From NCBI RefSeq assembly GCF_002287375.1, contig NZ_NPOA01000013.1, positions 79,698 to 143,697 on the forward strand: a stretch of DNA of 64,000 bases, read 5' to 3'. This document shows positions 7,502-15,425 of this stretch, piece after piece. Source of the DNA: Virgibacillus profundi. GTDB lineage: Bacteria > Bacillota > Bacilli > Bacillales > Amphibacillaceae. The first letter of the stretch is position 1. Every line of letters starts with the position of its first letter. Below the pieces are notes generated by a model. That model searched no databases. It was not told the DNA's origin and saw only the letters and a program-made list of their open reading frames with translations. The position numbers were made by a program, and so were the translations under genes.

Positions 7502-9184
7502 TTATTCATTATTAAAGACAAATTCTAGGATATCCTTGTTTTCTTCATATTCTTTATGATTTAGCAGGTTGTATTTTTTGTTTTTAAGCTCGATTATTTT
7601 ATCAATTTTAACTTCCTCATAATCCTTCGCATTAAATCCTAACGTTGATAAGATTAGTTGCGTATCTTTATTTCGGTTAGTGAAAATATAGTTAAATAAT
7701 GCTTTCTCCTTGTTATCATCCAACTCTACATTATTAGGGCTATCAAGAACTATTGGGAACTTTATACTCTCTTTATTCAATTCATTTTTTATTTTTAATA
7801 AGTTGAAATGCCAAATAATGGTCGTGATTGGTATGTTGCTTCCTCTTGCTTTTAAATTATTTGTGATATGTTTAACACTTTTTGAATTAATCTCTTCCAG
7901 ACCAAACTCCTCTATTGATTCAATCATATATTGTTCATATAAAGAATTTGCCTGATCTTTTAACTTTTTGTATTTCTTTATTATTTTTTCCTTTTCTTTC
8001 TTATTATCATTGGTATCACTTATTTTTGCTTCTATAGTTCCAAACTCTTTCACCAGATTGTCCCGTGTCTCCATATAACCTCTGTGTTTAAAAACATCAG
8101 ATATATTATTATTGTTAAATTCTATACTTTTTTCAAACTGCTCGTACTTACTTAATATGTTTAGATACTTTTCTTCATGTAACATTAGTTTTCTATTTAC
8201 TTCTAAAACTAATGCATCAAGTTCATCTTTTATAATGTACAAATCCTCTAATTGGCTGTTTTCCGAAATTCTTATTCCTATATTATCTATGTGTTGTGAA
8301 CAAGTAGGGCACACATTTTTATTTATTTTTTGAACGCCACGTTCTCTTGTTTTCTTGATGTCCAAAAGGTCCTTTATTGTACTTTCTAATTCAATTTTTT
8401 CATTTCTTAATTTTGTTAGTTTGTTTTTTGCCTTTTTTAAACTCACAACTATATCTGTATATTCTTTTTTGCTTTTGTTTAATTCTATTCTTAAGGTTTC
8501 TTCATCACCAGGCGCATCTATTCCTTCTAGATAAGCCCTTATTTTCTTGAGCATTTTATCAACAATTAACTTCTCTTCCAAAAGTGACTTTTCTTCCCTT
8601 TTAAGCTCTTCAATCTTCTTTGCAGCTTCAAAGTATTCATCCGTAAGAATCCCAAAATGATTGTATAACACATTTTCTTTGTAATTTGGGTACTGACCAA
8701 GCGACATAAAAGAATCAAACTTCGAACCATTCATATGATCTTGATCAACATAATTAAGTAAATAGCTATATACTGGCGGTGTTAATTCTAACTCTTCATC
8801 ATTTCTATTTGGAAGTTTTACAGAAAATCCGTATAAACACTCCAGGTATTCTGACAATTCCTTTCTATTTATAGTGCTAAATTGTTTTTTGAAATCTCCT
8901 GAGTAAATCTTAAACATTTTATCATTTCTGTAAATAAAGTATTCATCTGTATTAATATTAACATGAAGAAGATATACCTTAGATTTGGATGTCCATTTAT
9001 CGTCAAATATACTGTCAGCACCTAATGTATGGTATATACTTTTTAAAATAATAGACTTCCCCACATCATTCCCTTTTTCTTTATCAGAAGTAATAATATT
9101 TATGCCTTCTTCAAAATCTACTCTTTTTGCTAGTTTATTGCTTAACTCAAAAATATATATTTTTTTTACAACTAATTTATTCAT
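7502..9184 (-). CDS. lmuB: Lamassu-type SMC-like ATPase (LmuB-like, DUF2326-type)
   Basis: SMC/Rad50-like ATPase, 560 residues. The P-loop GNDVGKS is at residues 38-44. Long coiled-coil arms (about 185-270 and 325-410) flank a CPTCSQH zinc-hook-like motif near 292. A C-terminal Walker B-type FPIVLDSPNN ends the head. In Lamassu and related defence systems such an ATPase senses phage DNA ends and releases a partner nuclease. The frame is open to 9247, but ATG 9184 overlaps the nuclease stop as ATGAATAA and has GAGGAGG about 10 nt upstream, so it is the better start. The 8-bp overlap shows tight coupling with the DUF4297 gene. The family assignment is firm at the SMC level and likely at the Lamassu level. 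An ABC-three-component system is the main alternative. Confidence 0.72.
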   Translation of the reverse strand: MNKLVVKKIYIFELSNKLAKRVDFEEGINIITSDKEKGNDVGKSIILKSIYHTLGADSIFDDKWTSKSKVYLLHVNINTDEYFIYRNDKMFKIYSGDFKKQFSTINRKELSEYLECLYGFSVKLPNRNDEELELTPPVYSYLLNYVDQDHMNGSKFDSFMSLGQYPNYKENVLYNHFGILTDEYFEAAKKIEELKREEKSLLEEKLIVDKMLKKIRAYLEGIDAPGDEETLRIELNKSKKEYTDIVVSLKKAKNKLTKLRNEKIELESTIKDLLDIKKTRERGVQKINKNVCPTCSQHIDNIGIRISENSQLEDLYIIKDELDALVLEVNRKLMLHEEKYLNILSKYEQFEKSIEFNNNNISDVFKHRGYMETRDNLVKEFGTIEAKISDTNDNKKEKEKIIKKYKKLKDQANSLYEQYMIESIEEFGLEEINSKSVKHITNNLKARGSNIPITTIIWHFNLLKIKNELNKESIKFPIVLDSPNNVELDDNKEKALFNYIFTNRNKDTQLILSTLGFNAKDYEEVKIDKIIELKNKKYNLLNHKEYEENKDILEFVFNNE

Positions 9185-10283
9185 AACCAACGTAGCCCTC
9201 CTCAAACCTTCTGAGTACCAATAATACCAACGCTTCAACCTCTTCATTACTTATTTCTATTGGTTTTTGGCCATGTACATATTTACTTACTTCTTCAATT
9301 ATTTCCATATCAGTATTGGGAAGGGATTCTAAATTTTCCTTAATATAATTTACAATCTCCTTTTCCATGTTCTGCAATTGTCTACCCTCATGCAGGTTAG
9401 CTACAACTTGTGACAGCGCCCGGTTTAATTTCAATCTCATTCTGAAATCGGATTCATATTCCTTACTAATAAAATCCTTTGCCTTTATTGTAGCGATGTC
9501 AGTGTATTCAGTATATTTACTTAAAACATCCTTAAGGAAGGAGCTACTAACACCCTTCTTCTCTAGAACTTCTGCATATGTTGGGAGCTTTAATTCAAAG
9601 GATGCTTTGTTTGTTACTTCACTTGATAATAATCTGTAAAGTGCATTAATCTTTTTTGGCTCACAATTAAAAGTTTCTTGAAAAAATATTGCTGTCTCCC
9701 CCACTAATGTTGTGTGCGGGTTAATAAGGTCCATACCCGTTTTTATAAAACTAGCATTTTTCAACTTTATTTCTTCTTTTAATTTTAATTCTTCCTTAAC
9801 AGACTTTTTGATTTTTGATTGTGCGGCAGTATCAACTTTATTAAAATCTATTATTTCAACGTTATTATGTGTTCTCTTTCCATCGTTAAAAGCTGCATTT
9901 GAAACTAAAGACACCTTTATTTCATCACGTTCTTCGCCTTGAATATTGAATTTCAATTTATATAGCTTTCCAAATACCGAATCGCCTGTTTTATTTTTAT
10001 TAATTAACTTATCTACAGTATATGCGCCATCATTGTTTTGAGTCTTAACTTGGTAAAATTCCAAACCATCTTCTTTGTGGACTTCCACATCACATACGTA
10101 ATCAAATACCACTATGAATTCATCATTTTCTTTGTATAATTCAAGCATCCTTTTTAATCCCCATAGTATTTCATTACGGAATCTATTTTTTGACCTTGAG
10201 CCAGATAAGTCAAACGGCAAATTCATATAAAAATCAGCTTCAGACACTATAGACCACCACCAGAATATATTACTGCTATCCAT
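9177..10283 (-). CDS. lmuA: DUF4297/Cap4-type dsDNA nuclease, Lamassu effector LmuA-like
   Basis: Predicted effector nuclease of 368 residues. The N-terminal third carries the DUF4297 pattern: SGSRSKNRFRNEILWGL (about 28-43), FDYVCDVEVH with D65, and LEFYQVKTQ with Q78-V-K80, which is the degenerate PD-(D/E)xK core. The rest is helical and probably contacts the ATPase. It lies directly upstream of and overlaps the SMC-like gene, the gene order of two-gene Lamassu systems. No third gene (LmuC) is visible. The ribosome binding site before ATG 10283 is weak. Flanking recombinase debris suggests a defence island acquired by transfer. Confidence 0.75.
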   Translation of the reverse strand: MDSSNIFWWWSIVSEADFYMNLPFDLSGSRSKNRFRNEILWGLKRMLELYKENDEFIVVFDYVCDVEVHKEDGLEFYQVKTQNNDGAYTVDKLINKNKTGDSVFGKLYKLKFNIQGEERDEIKVSLVSNAAFNDGKRTHNNVEIIDFNKVDTAAQSKIKKSVKEELKLKEEIKLKNASFIKTGMDLINPHTTLVGETAIFFQETFNCEPKKINALYRLLSSEVTNKASFELKLPTYAEVLEKKGVSSSFLKDVLSKYTEYTDIATIKAKDFISKEYESDFRMRLKLNRALSQVVANLHEGRQLQNMEKEIVNYIKENLESLPNTDMEIIEEVSKYVHGQKPIEISNEEVEALVLLVLRRFEEGYVGYE

Positions 10284-10426
10284 AATATAACATATTAAGA
10301 TTTAAATCTTTCTAGTGAAATGATCATAGACCAATATAATATGGTAGGAAGAATGTTTTTTAAATAGGAAAACCCACCAAGTATCCGTAAAAATACGATT
10401 TCCCAGTGGCTTGCTATTATTAGACA

Positions 10427-11010
10427 TTACTTTTTCTTTCGTTTACGGGGCTTGCCCTTCTCCCTCAACCGCCAAGCCATCATATCATTTTGTTCAGTAG
10501 TGACTTGCATCCCAAACTTTAAATCATAAACTATTCGGCCGTCAGGACACACAGTCCCTTTATCGACAATCTTGCTAAAAATATCGGTCGGAATTCAATC
10601 CGCTCCTTATCCGGTTTAAATTCCTGAATCCCTTTCAATTCTTCAAGAAGCCATTCAAGATCTTTTTCCGCCTCAAGGCACTGTTGTTCTCTATCTTCAA
10701 AGTCATAGACTTGATTTTGCAGATCCACAATTTTATTTGTTATTCCTTTTATTTTGTTGGGGTCACCTCCATGCCGCTCTCCTTCCTCCACTTCATCGTA
10801 AAGCTGTTGGTAAAGTTGCTGCATATCATCCTTGACTTGTTCTATCCGTTTTCATCAGGAACAGTATTTCTAAATGCTTGTTTCATTTTATTCCGATAGC
10901 CATCCGTCATTTTTATTTCCTGCAGTAATGTCATGTACCTATGTTCAATCGATTCTTCTCGGAACCCACGTACATCGCAAGTTACTTCTTTAACTTTTTT
11001 CAAAAAGACT
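10427..11010 (-). pseudogene. C-terminal remnant of a large serine recombinase
   Basis: Reading the reverse strand through three frames restores the end of a site-specific serine recombinase. The pieces are EVTCDVRGFREESIEHRYM, a helical QQLYDEVEEGERHGGDPNKIK and LEWLLEELKGIQEFKPDKE, then KIVDKGTVCPDGRIVYDLK and a lysine/arginine tail ending KRKKK. At least two frameshifts and an in-frame stop separate the parts. The N-terminal catalytic resolvase domain is gone. It marks a decayed phage or integrative element between the defence genes and the sigma/DnaD cassette. Confidence 0.75.
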
Positions 11011-11205
11011 ACAGAAAAGGCACCAAATATTAATACTATTCATTTACTAATTTGGTACTCTTCATAACTGTTATTTGAATATACAAAATTCCCACTAACT
11101 GATAGCCTAAGATTCAACAAAATCTGGAAAGTGCACTAAAGTGCCTACGGCACAACTCTCTAGAATGTATACCTAACTGAATTAGTGAAAGGAGTAAGAT
11201 TCACC

Positions 11206-11865
11206 TCACCCCAACCCAGCAATCATCTCCCTAATCTCCTCCGCCTCCCGGGCAGCAACAACAGGATCCATCACCCGTTTACGCAATTCCTCCTGCTTTC
11301 TTCGCTCAAGTTCCCACTCCTCCTCCTTCCGCTTCACAAACCAATCCGGCACAATCTCCCCACCTTTCTCCCCAACAACTTTACCAGCACCAGTGCGCAC
11401 ACCATCCCGCAAAGGCTTCTCCTCAGCAATCGCAGCCTCTACGGATGAAATCCCCTTCACCTTCCACGCCTCCAGGATCCCCTTCACATAACGCCACTTC
11501 AAAACGCCCTGCTCCACTGACAGTTCCATTGCATGCAAAACAAGCTGCTCATTCGTTTCATCCACCCAGCTCTGAATACTTCCTGAAATGAACGGACTAA
11601 TCCCTCCAAAGTTGTCCTTGAAAAATTGAATCGCGTCAGCTGCAGTAGCTGTTGTTTTATTTTGCTTTTCTTTTGTATTGTCTTGTTTAAAGAATGGGCC
11701 GGAATTGTGGTCGGTTTTGTAGCCAGAATTGCGGTCGGAACTGTAGCCATTACTTTGGCCAGTGCGCTTGCCGTCATTTTGGGCGGTAGTTTGGTCGGTC
11801 GCAGCCGGATTTCCTAAGTTCTGAGTGCTACCCCGTTGTAATGAATCATCCTGTTGACTCTCCAC
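11206..11865 (-). CDS. DnaD-domain protein, C-terminal part of a split gene (cassette 1)
   Basis: 219 residues. A Q/N/S/T-rich linker (about 1-75) is followed by a DnaD/DnaB_2-type helical domain (about 78-150). That domain has DAIQFFKDNFGGI and the signature YVKGILEAW. The charged tail contains EIVPDWFVKRKEEE. DnaD domains bind DNA and recruit replication initiation proteins. The start is a GTG at 11865 that overlaps the end of the preceding winged-helix gene in another frame. A GAGGAAA lies just before it, so separate translation is possible. In the paralogue at 55290-56225 both halves form one protein, so this copy is either frameshifted or split. The stretch is visibly richer in C/G than its surroundings. 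Confidence 0.7.
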   Translation of the reverse strand: MESQQDDSLQRGSTQNLGNPAATDQTTAQNDGKRTGQSNGYSSDRNSGYKTDHNSGPFFKQDNTKEKQNKTTATAADAIQFFKDNFGGISPFISGSIQSWVDETNEQLVLHAMELSVEQGVLKWRYVKGILEAWKVKGISSVEAAIAEEKPLRDGVRTGAGKVVGEKGGEIVPDWFVKRKEEEWELERRKQEELRKRVMDPVVAAREAEEIREMIAGLG

Positions 11866-12193
11866 AGAATTTTTCCTCTATGTATTCCTCGCCACTCCCC
11901 TGGCCAAACGCCATCTCCTGAGACACCATCTTGTACATAGCAGACTGATTCCCGCCACGACTTCTCACGGTAATTCTCCCCTTCCGCTGCAATTCCAATC
12001 GAGCTTCCTTAAAAGAGGTTGGCTTTAATCCGGATACTCCCTGCAGCTGGGATGCTGCTACACTGAATTCCTTCTTCCAGCCGCATAAATTATTAAAATG
12101 CATCAGCGCAAACCAGAGGCAAACGGCTGAGCTGGATAATGGCTCAAAAAGATTTTGGGTATGAAAGGCATTGATTTCTTTAATATAGTTCAT
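11846..12193 (-). CDS. Winged-helix N-terminal part of the split DnaD-family replication protein (cassette 1)
   Basis: 115 residues, beginning MNYIKEINAFH like its paralogue at 56225. The N-terminal region is the replication-protein winged helix: SSSAVCLWFALMHFNN, LGLKPTSFKEARLELQRKGRI-type spacing, and a basic RSRGGNQSAMYKM. The stop TGA falls in the linker that joins the two domains in the intact paralogue. GGAG lies 9 nt before the ATG. It follows the sigma-factor gene, from which a perfect hairpin separates it. Confidence 0.7.
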   Translation of the reverse strand: MNYIKEINAFHTQNLFEPLSSSAVCLWFALMHFNNLCGWKKEFSVAASQLQGVSGLKPTSFKEARLELQRKGRITVRSRGGNQSAMYKMVSQEMAFGQGSGEEYIEEKFCGESTG

Positions 12194-12226
12194 GGCTTTT
12201 TCTCCTTATATCATGTTTTTTTAAGT

Positions 12227-12258
12227 CCGGGAAGCTCTTACTTCCCGGAAATTTTTTT
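12227..12258. terminator. Perfect hairpin between the sigma and DnaD genes (cassette 1)
   Basis: CCGGGAAG (12227-12234), loop CTCTTA, CTTCCCGG (12241-12248), then AAATTTTTTTA on the plus strand. The T-run makes it a plus-strand terminator in form. The genes here run on the minus strand, where it would act as a hairpin inside the transcript. The paralogous cassette also has a hairpin at the same place. Confidence 0.55.
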
Positions 12259-12260
12259 AT

Positions 12261-12791
12261 TCAAATTCTTCCTTCAAAATTTTTTCGGATCTCAGGACTG
12301 CTTAACTTCTTTCTCGCCTCTCGACCCCAGCCTTTTACTACATCCAATGTTGTATTTTCCTTTGCAGCAATCGCCTTATAGGACATGTCCTGAATAATGG
12401 TATAATACAGCCACTTCCACTGTTTTTCTGTTAAATGAGACTTTATTTTTGTACGTAGAACCGGGTTTTCGAGCAGAAGCTCTCTGAGCGGGGTATTCGA
12501 TGAATGATCGACACCTTCAGATACGCTGTATGCTAATAAGTAATTTTTCAATTGGGTTTGTTCAAGACTTTGTTTGCGGATTCTATCGATGAGTCTGTAA
12601 CGAATGATGTAATTAAAATATGTTCCCATTGGGCCTTTATTAGGATCATACCTTTTATAGGCGTGCCACAGGGCGGTGAGACCTTCTACATAATATTCCT
12701 TATGCGGATCGTGGATGTTCAGTTGATGGATATGGTAATGAATTCTTTGCTTGTTTTGCTTATAAATTTCTTCAAACGTAAACTTCTGCAT
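12261..12791 (-). CDS. Sigma-70-family RNA polymerase sigma factor, small type (cassette 1)
   Basis: 176 residues. A region 2-like part (FEEIYKQNKQRIHYHIHQL ... YYVEGLTALWHAYKRYDPNKG ... TYFNYIIRYRLIDRIRKQ) covers about residues 5-95. A region 4-like helix-turn-helix (LTEKQWKWLYYTIIQDMSYKAIAAKENTTLDVVKGWGREARKKL) covers about 120-165. This is the layout of a minimal two-domain sigma factor. It shares the same blocks with the protein at 56305-56871. AAGGAGA precedes the ATG. No anti-sigma factor is adjacent; an XRE regulator lies upstream and the split DnaD protein downstream. The genes it controls are unknown. Confidence 0.75.
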   Translation of the reverse strand: MQKFTFEEIYKQNKQRIHYHIHQLNIHDPHKEYYVEGLTALWHAYKRYDPNKGPMGTYFNYIIRYRLIDRIRKQSLEQTQLKNYLLAYSVSEGVDHSSNTPLRELLLENPVLRTKIKSHLTEKQWKWLYYTIIQDMSYKAIAAKENTTLDVVKGWGREARKKLSSPEIRKNFEGRI

Positions 12792-12860
12792 ACATGTTCT
12801 CCTTATCTTAAATTTAAAATGCGAAGCGCGGACAGTAACTTTTGAAAATATTTGATAGGA

Positions 12861-12884
12861 AAGCCTTTTACAATGAAAAGGCTT
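12861..12884. terminator. Hairpin between XRE and sigma genes (cassette 1)
   Basis: AAGCCTTTT (12861-12869), loop ACAATG, AAAAGGCTT (12876-12884): a perfect 9-bp stem. It follows the XRE gene on the minus strand and precedes the sigma gene. There is no long T-run on that strand, so a terminator role is only possible. Confidence 0.45.
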
Positions 12885-12927
12885 CCATAAGTTAATAAAT
12901 GATTATTTCGATTTTGCCTTATGTATC

Positions 12928-13158
12928 CTAATGATCCCCTTTTGTTAAATCATCAAAAAAGTCTCCAGGAATATTAAGTGCAGCTGCCAGTTTAATCAGG
13001 GTATAGCTCATAGGAATATGCTTTCCTTTTTCTATACTGCTTAAATGACTGTCATCCATGTTTACAATATTGGCAACCTCTCCAATCGTAAGTCCCATTT
13101 TTATTCTGTACTCTTTTAGTGACTTTCCTAATACAATGGTAAATTGATTTATATCCAT
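12928..13158 (-). CDS. XRE-family helix-turn-helix regulator (cassette 1)
   Basis: 76-residue single-domain DNA-binding protein. The HTH reads LKEYRIKMGLTIGEVANIVNMDDSHLSSIEKGKHIPMSYTLIKLAAAL at about residues 14-62. It resembles SinR- and phage Cro-like regulators. It is in the same orientation as the downstream sigma and DnaD genes and is the first gene of the cassette. The other cassette carries its XRE gene divergently beside comK. Confidence 0.8.
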   Translation of the reverse strand: MDINQFTIVLGKSLKEYRIKMGLTIGEVANIVNMDDSHLSSIEKGKHIPMSYTLIKLAAALNIPGDFFDDLTKGDH

Positions 13159-13480
13159 TGCAATCCCTCCCCTATAGGCATATTATCCTATCTGGGTGTT
13201 GAGAAAAGAAACTAAAATAGTTTTTAGTTTTTGTATGCCACTACGTTCCTTCCTCACAAAACCAGTTCGGATGCATACCCCCCAATCTTACAATAAAAGT
13301 CAAATGAAGTTATTGTACATTGACTTTTATAGTTTTAACTTGTTGTAGCACTCTTCAGAAAAATTTATGGAATACAAATCCAGATGATAATTTAAATTAA
13401 AGTAAAATAATTCAGATTTTAATGCTGAGATGTAGTATGATAATAACTAAACTAAACATAAAGAAGGGATGGGCGTTAAC
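13159..13480. other. Intergenic region with an inverted repeat
   Basis: Separates the divergent XRE and HAD genes. ATAAAAGTCAA (13293-13303) and TTGACTTTTAT (13320-13330) form a perfect 11-bp inverted repeat with a 16-nt loop, either a hairpin or an operator. AAGAAGGGA before 13481 is the HAD ribosome binding site. Confidence 0.5.
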
Positions 13481-14137
13481 ATGATTAAAGGAATAATTTT
13501 TGATTTTGATGGGTTAATTCTTGATACTGAAGTTATCTTATATGAAACTCTGAATGAAATTTTTGTAGATTTTGGAAGTGAATTGCCAGTATCTAAATGG
13601 CAGGAAAATATTGGTTCCAGTTCTGGTTTTTCACCTTTTGTTTATTTGGAAGGTATAGCGGATGTTAACTATCAAAATCTTGAAGCACGTTTAGATAAGG
13701 ATCTCCATTCAAGATTATTAAAAGAAAAAGCACTTCCTGGAGTAGAGAACTATCTAAAAACTGCTAAAAACCTAGGTTTGAAAATTGGATTAGCTTCTAG
13801 TTCCAAATATGAGTGGGTTAGTAAATACTTAAAAAAACTAAACTTATTTCATTACTTTGAATGCATCAAGACCTCTAATGATGTCGAAGCTGTTAAACCT
13901 GATCCCTCTCTATATAAAGAGGCAGCAAAGTGTCTTAACTTAAAAACTGATGAGTGTTTAGTCTTTGAAGATTCTGCAAATGGAGCCTTAGCTGCAAAAA
14001 GAGCAGGAACTAAGTGTGTTATAGTTCCAAATGAAATCACTAAAAATCTGGATTTTTGTACAGTTGAATACAAAATGGAATCCATGGCTGAGAAGGATTT
14101 GAAACAGGTTTTAAAGATAGTGGAGCAGAGTAAATAA
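13481..14137 (+). CDS. HAD-superfamily phosphatase (beta-phosphoglucomutase-like, YhcW type)
   Basis: 218-residue haloacid dehalogenase-like hydrolase. Motif I is DFDGLILDTE (nucleophile and acid aspartates both present), motif II LASSS, motif III lysine in VKPDPSLY, motif IV VFEDSANG. An alpha-helical cap follows motif I. This is the normal length for the sugar-phosphate phosphatase/phosphomutase branch. The open frame begins at 13470, but MIKGIIFDFDG at 13481 is the standard family start. It is transcribed alone, with a strong hairpin after the stop. Substrate unknown. Confidence 0.85.
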   Translation: MIKGIIFDFDGLILDTEVILYETLNEIFVDFGSELPVSKWQENIGSSSGFSPFVYLEGIADVNYQNLEARLDKDLHSRLLKEKALPGVENYLKTAKNLGLKIGLASSSKYEWVSKYLKKLNLFHYFECIKTSNDVEAVKPDPSLYKEAAKCLNLKTDECLVFEDSANGALAAKRAGTKCVIVPNEITKNLDFCTVEYKMESMAEKDLKQVLKIVEQSK

Positions 14138-14140
14138 GCA

Positions 14141-14187
14141 ACTAAAACTACGAATCAACTGAGCATAGGTTGATTCGTAGTTTTAGT
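14141..14187 (+). terminator. Strong hairpin after the HAD gene
   Basis: A perfect 19-bp inverted repeat: arms 14141-14159 and 14169-14187, 9-nt loop. The 3' arm ends in GTTTTAGT. It is just downstream of the HAD stop and upstream of the PTS operon promoter region. Confidence 0.65.
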
Positions 14188-14306
14188 GAAATGAAAAAAA
14201 ATTTCTTCAAAGCATTGCAATATGAAAAAAAAATTGATATAGTGAGAATATTAAACATATTAGTTAAGTAAACATCACGAAAAGAATTTAGAAATAATTT
14301 AAATAT

Positions 14307-14321
14307 TGAAAGCGTTCCCAA
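14307..14321 (+). promoter_or_regulatory. cre site (CcpA) upstream of PTS operon 1
   Basis: TTGAAAGCGTTCCCA matches every fixed position of WTGNAANCGNWNNCW. It is 67 bp upstream of the TTG start of the first PTS gene. CcpA-mediated catabolite repression of the operon is therefore likely. Confidence 0.75.
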
Positions 14322-14387
14322 TTAATTATTTCTATTTTATTTTAAAATTATAATATCTTCGACGAAGAAACGAGGAGGTGATAAATT

Positions 14388-14810
14388 TTGATATCTAAAT
14401 CTAACAAACATGAAATTTTGTTACTAACACATGGTGGGTGGGGTGAAACCCTTGCAAAAACACTCACAATGATAATAGGTCAAATAGAAGGAGTAAGTGA
14501 AATTGCCTTAAATCCTTCTGACTCACCAGAAGATTTTTTTCAAAAAGTTGAATGTAAAGTAAAAAAAATGCCAACTAATTCTCTTATAATCACCGATATT
14601 GCTGGGGGTACAACTTCAAATGTTGCATTAAAGTTAAGTCAAAATTACAACATTAATATATTATCTGGATTAAGTTCAATAATGTTAATTGAAGCTGTGA
14701 TGAGGCAAAACCGCCCCTTTACAGAGGAGAGTCTTAATGAAATTAAAGAAGCGACATTAATGAATTGTCAGCATCTAAAAGTTCCCAAATCTAATCCTGC
14801 TAATAAGTAG
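14388..14810 (+). CDS. PTS mannose/fructose/sorbose family EIIA component
   Basis: Cytoplasmic EIIA-Man-type domain, 140 residues. It takes phosphate from HPr and passes it to EIIB. The phosphorylated histidine is His15 in LLLTHGGWGETLAKT. ITDIAGGTTSN is the second family motif. The start is a TTG at 14388, with GAGGAGGTG 7 nt upstream, so the weak codon is offset by a strong binding site. First gene of EIIA-EIIB-EIIC-EIID-M20 hydrolase. Confidence 0.9.
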   Translation: MISKSNKHEILLLTHGGWGETLAKTLTMIIGQIEGVSEIALNPSDSPEDFFQKVECKVKKMPTNSLIITDIAGGTTSNVALKLSQNYNINILSGLSSIMLIEAVMRQNRPFTEESLNEIKEATLMNCQHLKVPKSNPANK

Positions 14811-14897
14811 GTAGAGAAGCGCAGTGTATAAAATTTCATTAAACAGAAACATTAATGAGAAAAATAGTCTAGCAATATATTAAAAGGAGGAACTAAA

Positions 14898-15404
14898 ATG
14901 GCTGAAATAGAATTGGTACGTATTGACTCTCGATTGATCCATGGGCAAGTAGTTACCAAATGGATTAAACAAACATCTGCTAACCGTATCGTGATTATTG
15001 ATGACTCTTTGTTCGCAGACGATTTCATGAAAGAAGTATATACAATGGCAGCACCACCAGGTATAGAAGTAAATGTTTATTCAGTTGATTTCGCCGTTGA
15101 TTATTGGAAAAAAGAAAAAATGGGTAAAGGAAAATTATTTATTTTGTTTAAAAACGTTGAAACAGTTTATCGAACGATAAAAGAAGGGGTACCTATTAAT
15201 GATGTACAAATTGGTGGATTAGGAGGTGGTCCAGGAAGGATATCTGTATTTGGACCAATTTCTTTTGATGAAGAAGATTCTAAAATGCTGAAGGAGCTAG
15301 AACAAGAAAAATGTCATGTGTATTTACATCAAGTCCCGGACGAATCGAAAATGGAGTTAAAGAAGGCTTTAGAACGGTATCACTCTCTAAAAACTAAAGG
15401 TTAA
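14898..15404 (+). CDS. PTS mannose/fructose/sorbose family EIIB component
   Basis: 168-residue EIIB. The phosphocarrier histidine is His15 in IELVRIDSRLIHGQVVTKW, the classic EIIB-Man signature. Family length is normal. AAAGGAGG precedes the ATG. It transfers phosphate to the sugar crossing EIIC-EIID. Confidence 0.92.
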   Translation: MAEIELVRIDSRLIHGQVVTKWIKQTSANRIVIIDDSLFADDFMKEVYTMAAPPGIEVNVYSVDFAVDYWKKEKMGKGKLFILFKNVETVYRTIKEGVPINDVQIGGLGGGPGRISVFGPISFDEEDSKMLKELEQEKCHVYLHQVPDESKMELKKALERYHSLKTKG

Positions 15405-15425
15405 GTAAGGGAGGAAAATCTAAAA

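Noticed and set aside
12795-12930. ComK box upstream of the cassette 1 sigma gene
   Set aside because: No AAAA-N5-TTTT pair at 8, 18 or 31 bp was found; only AT-rich words.
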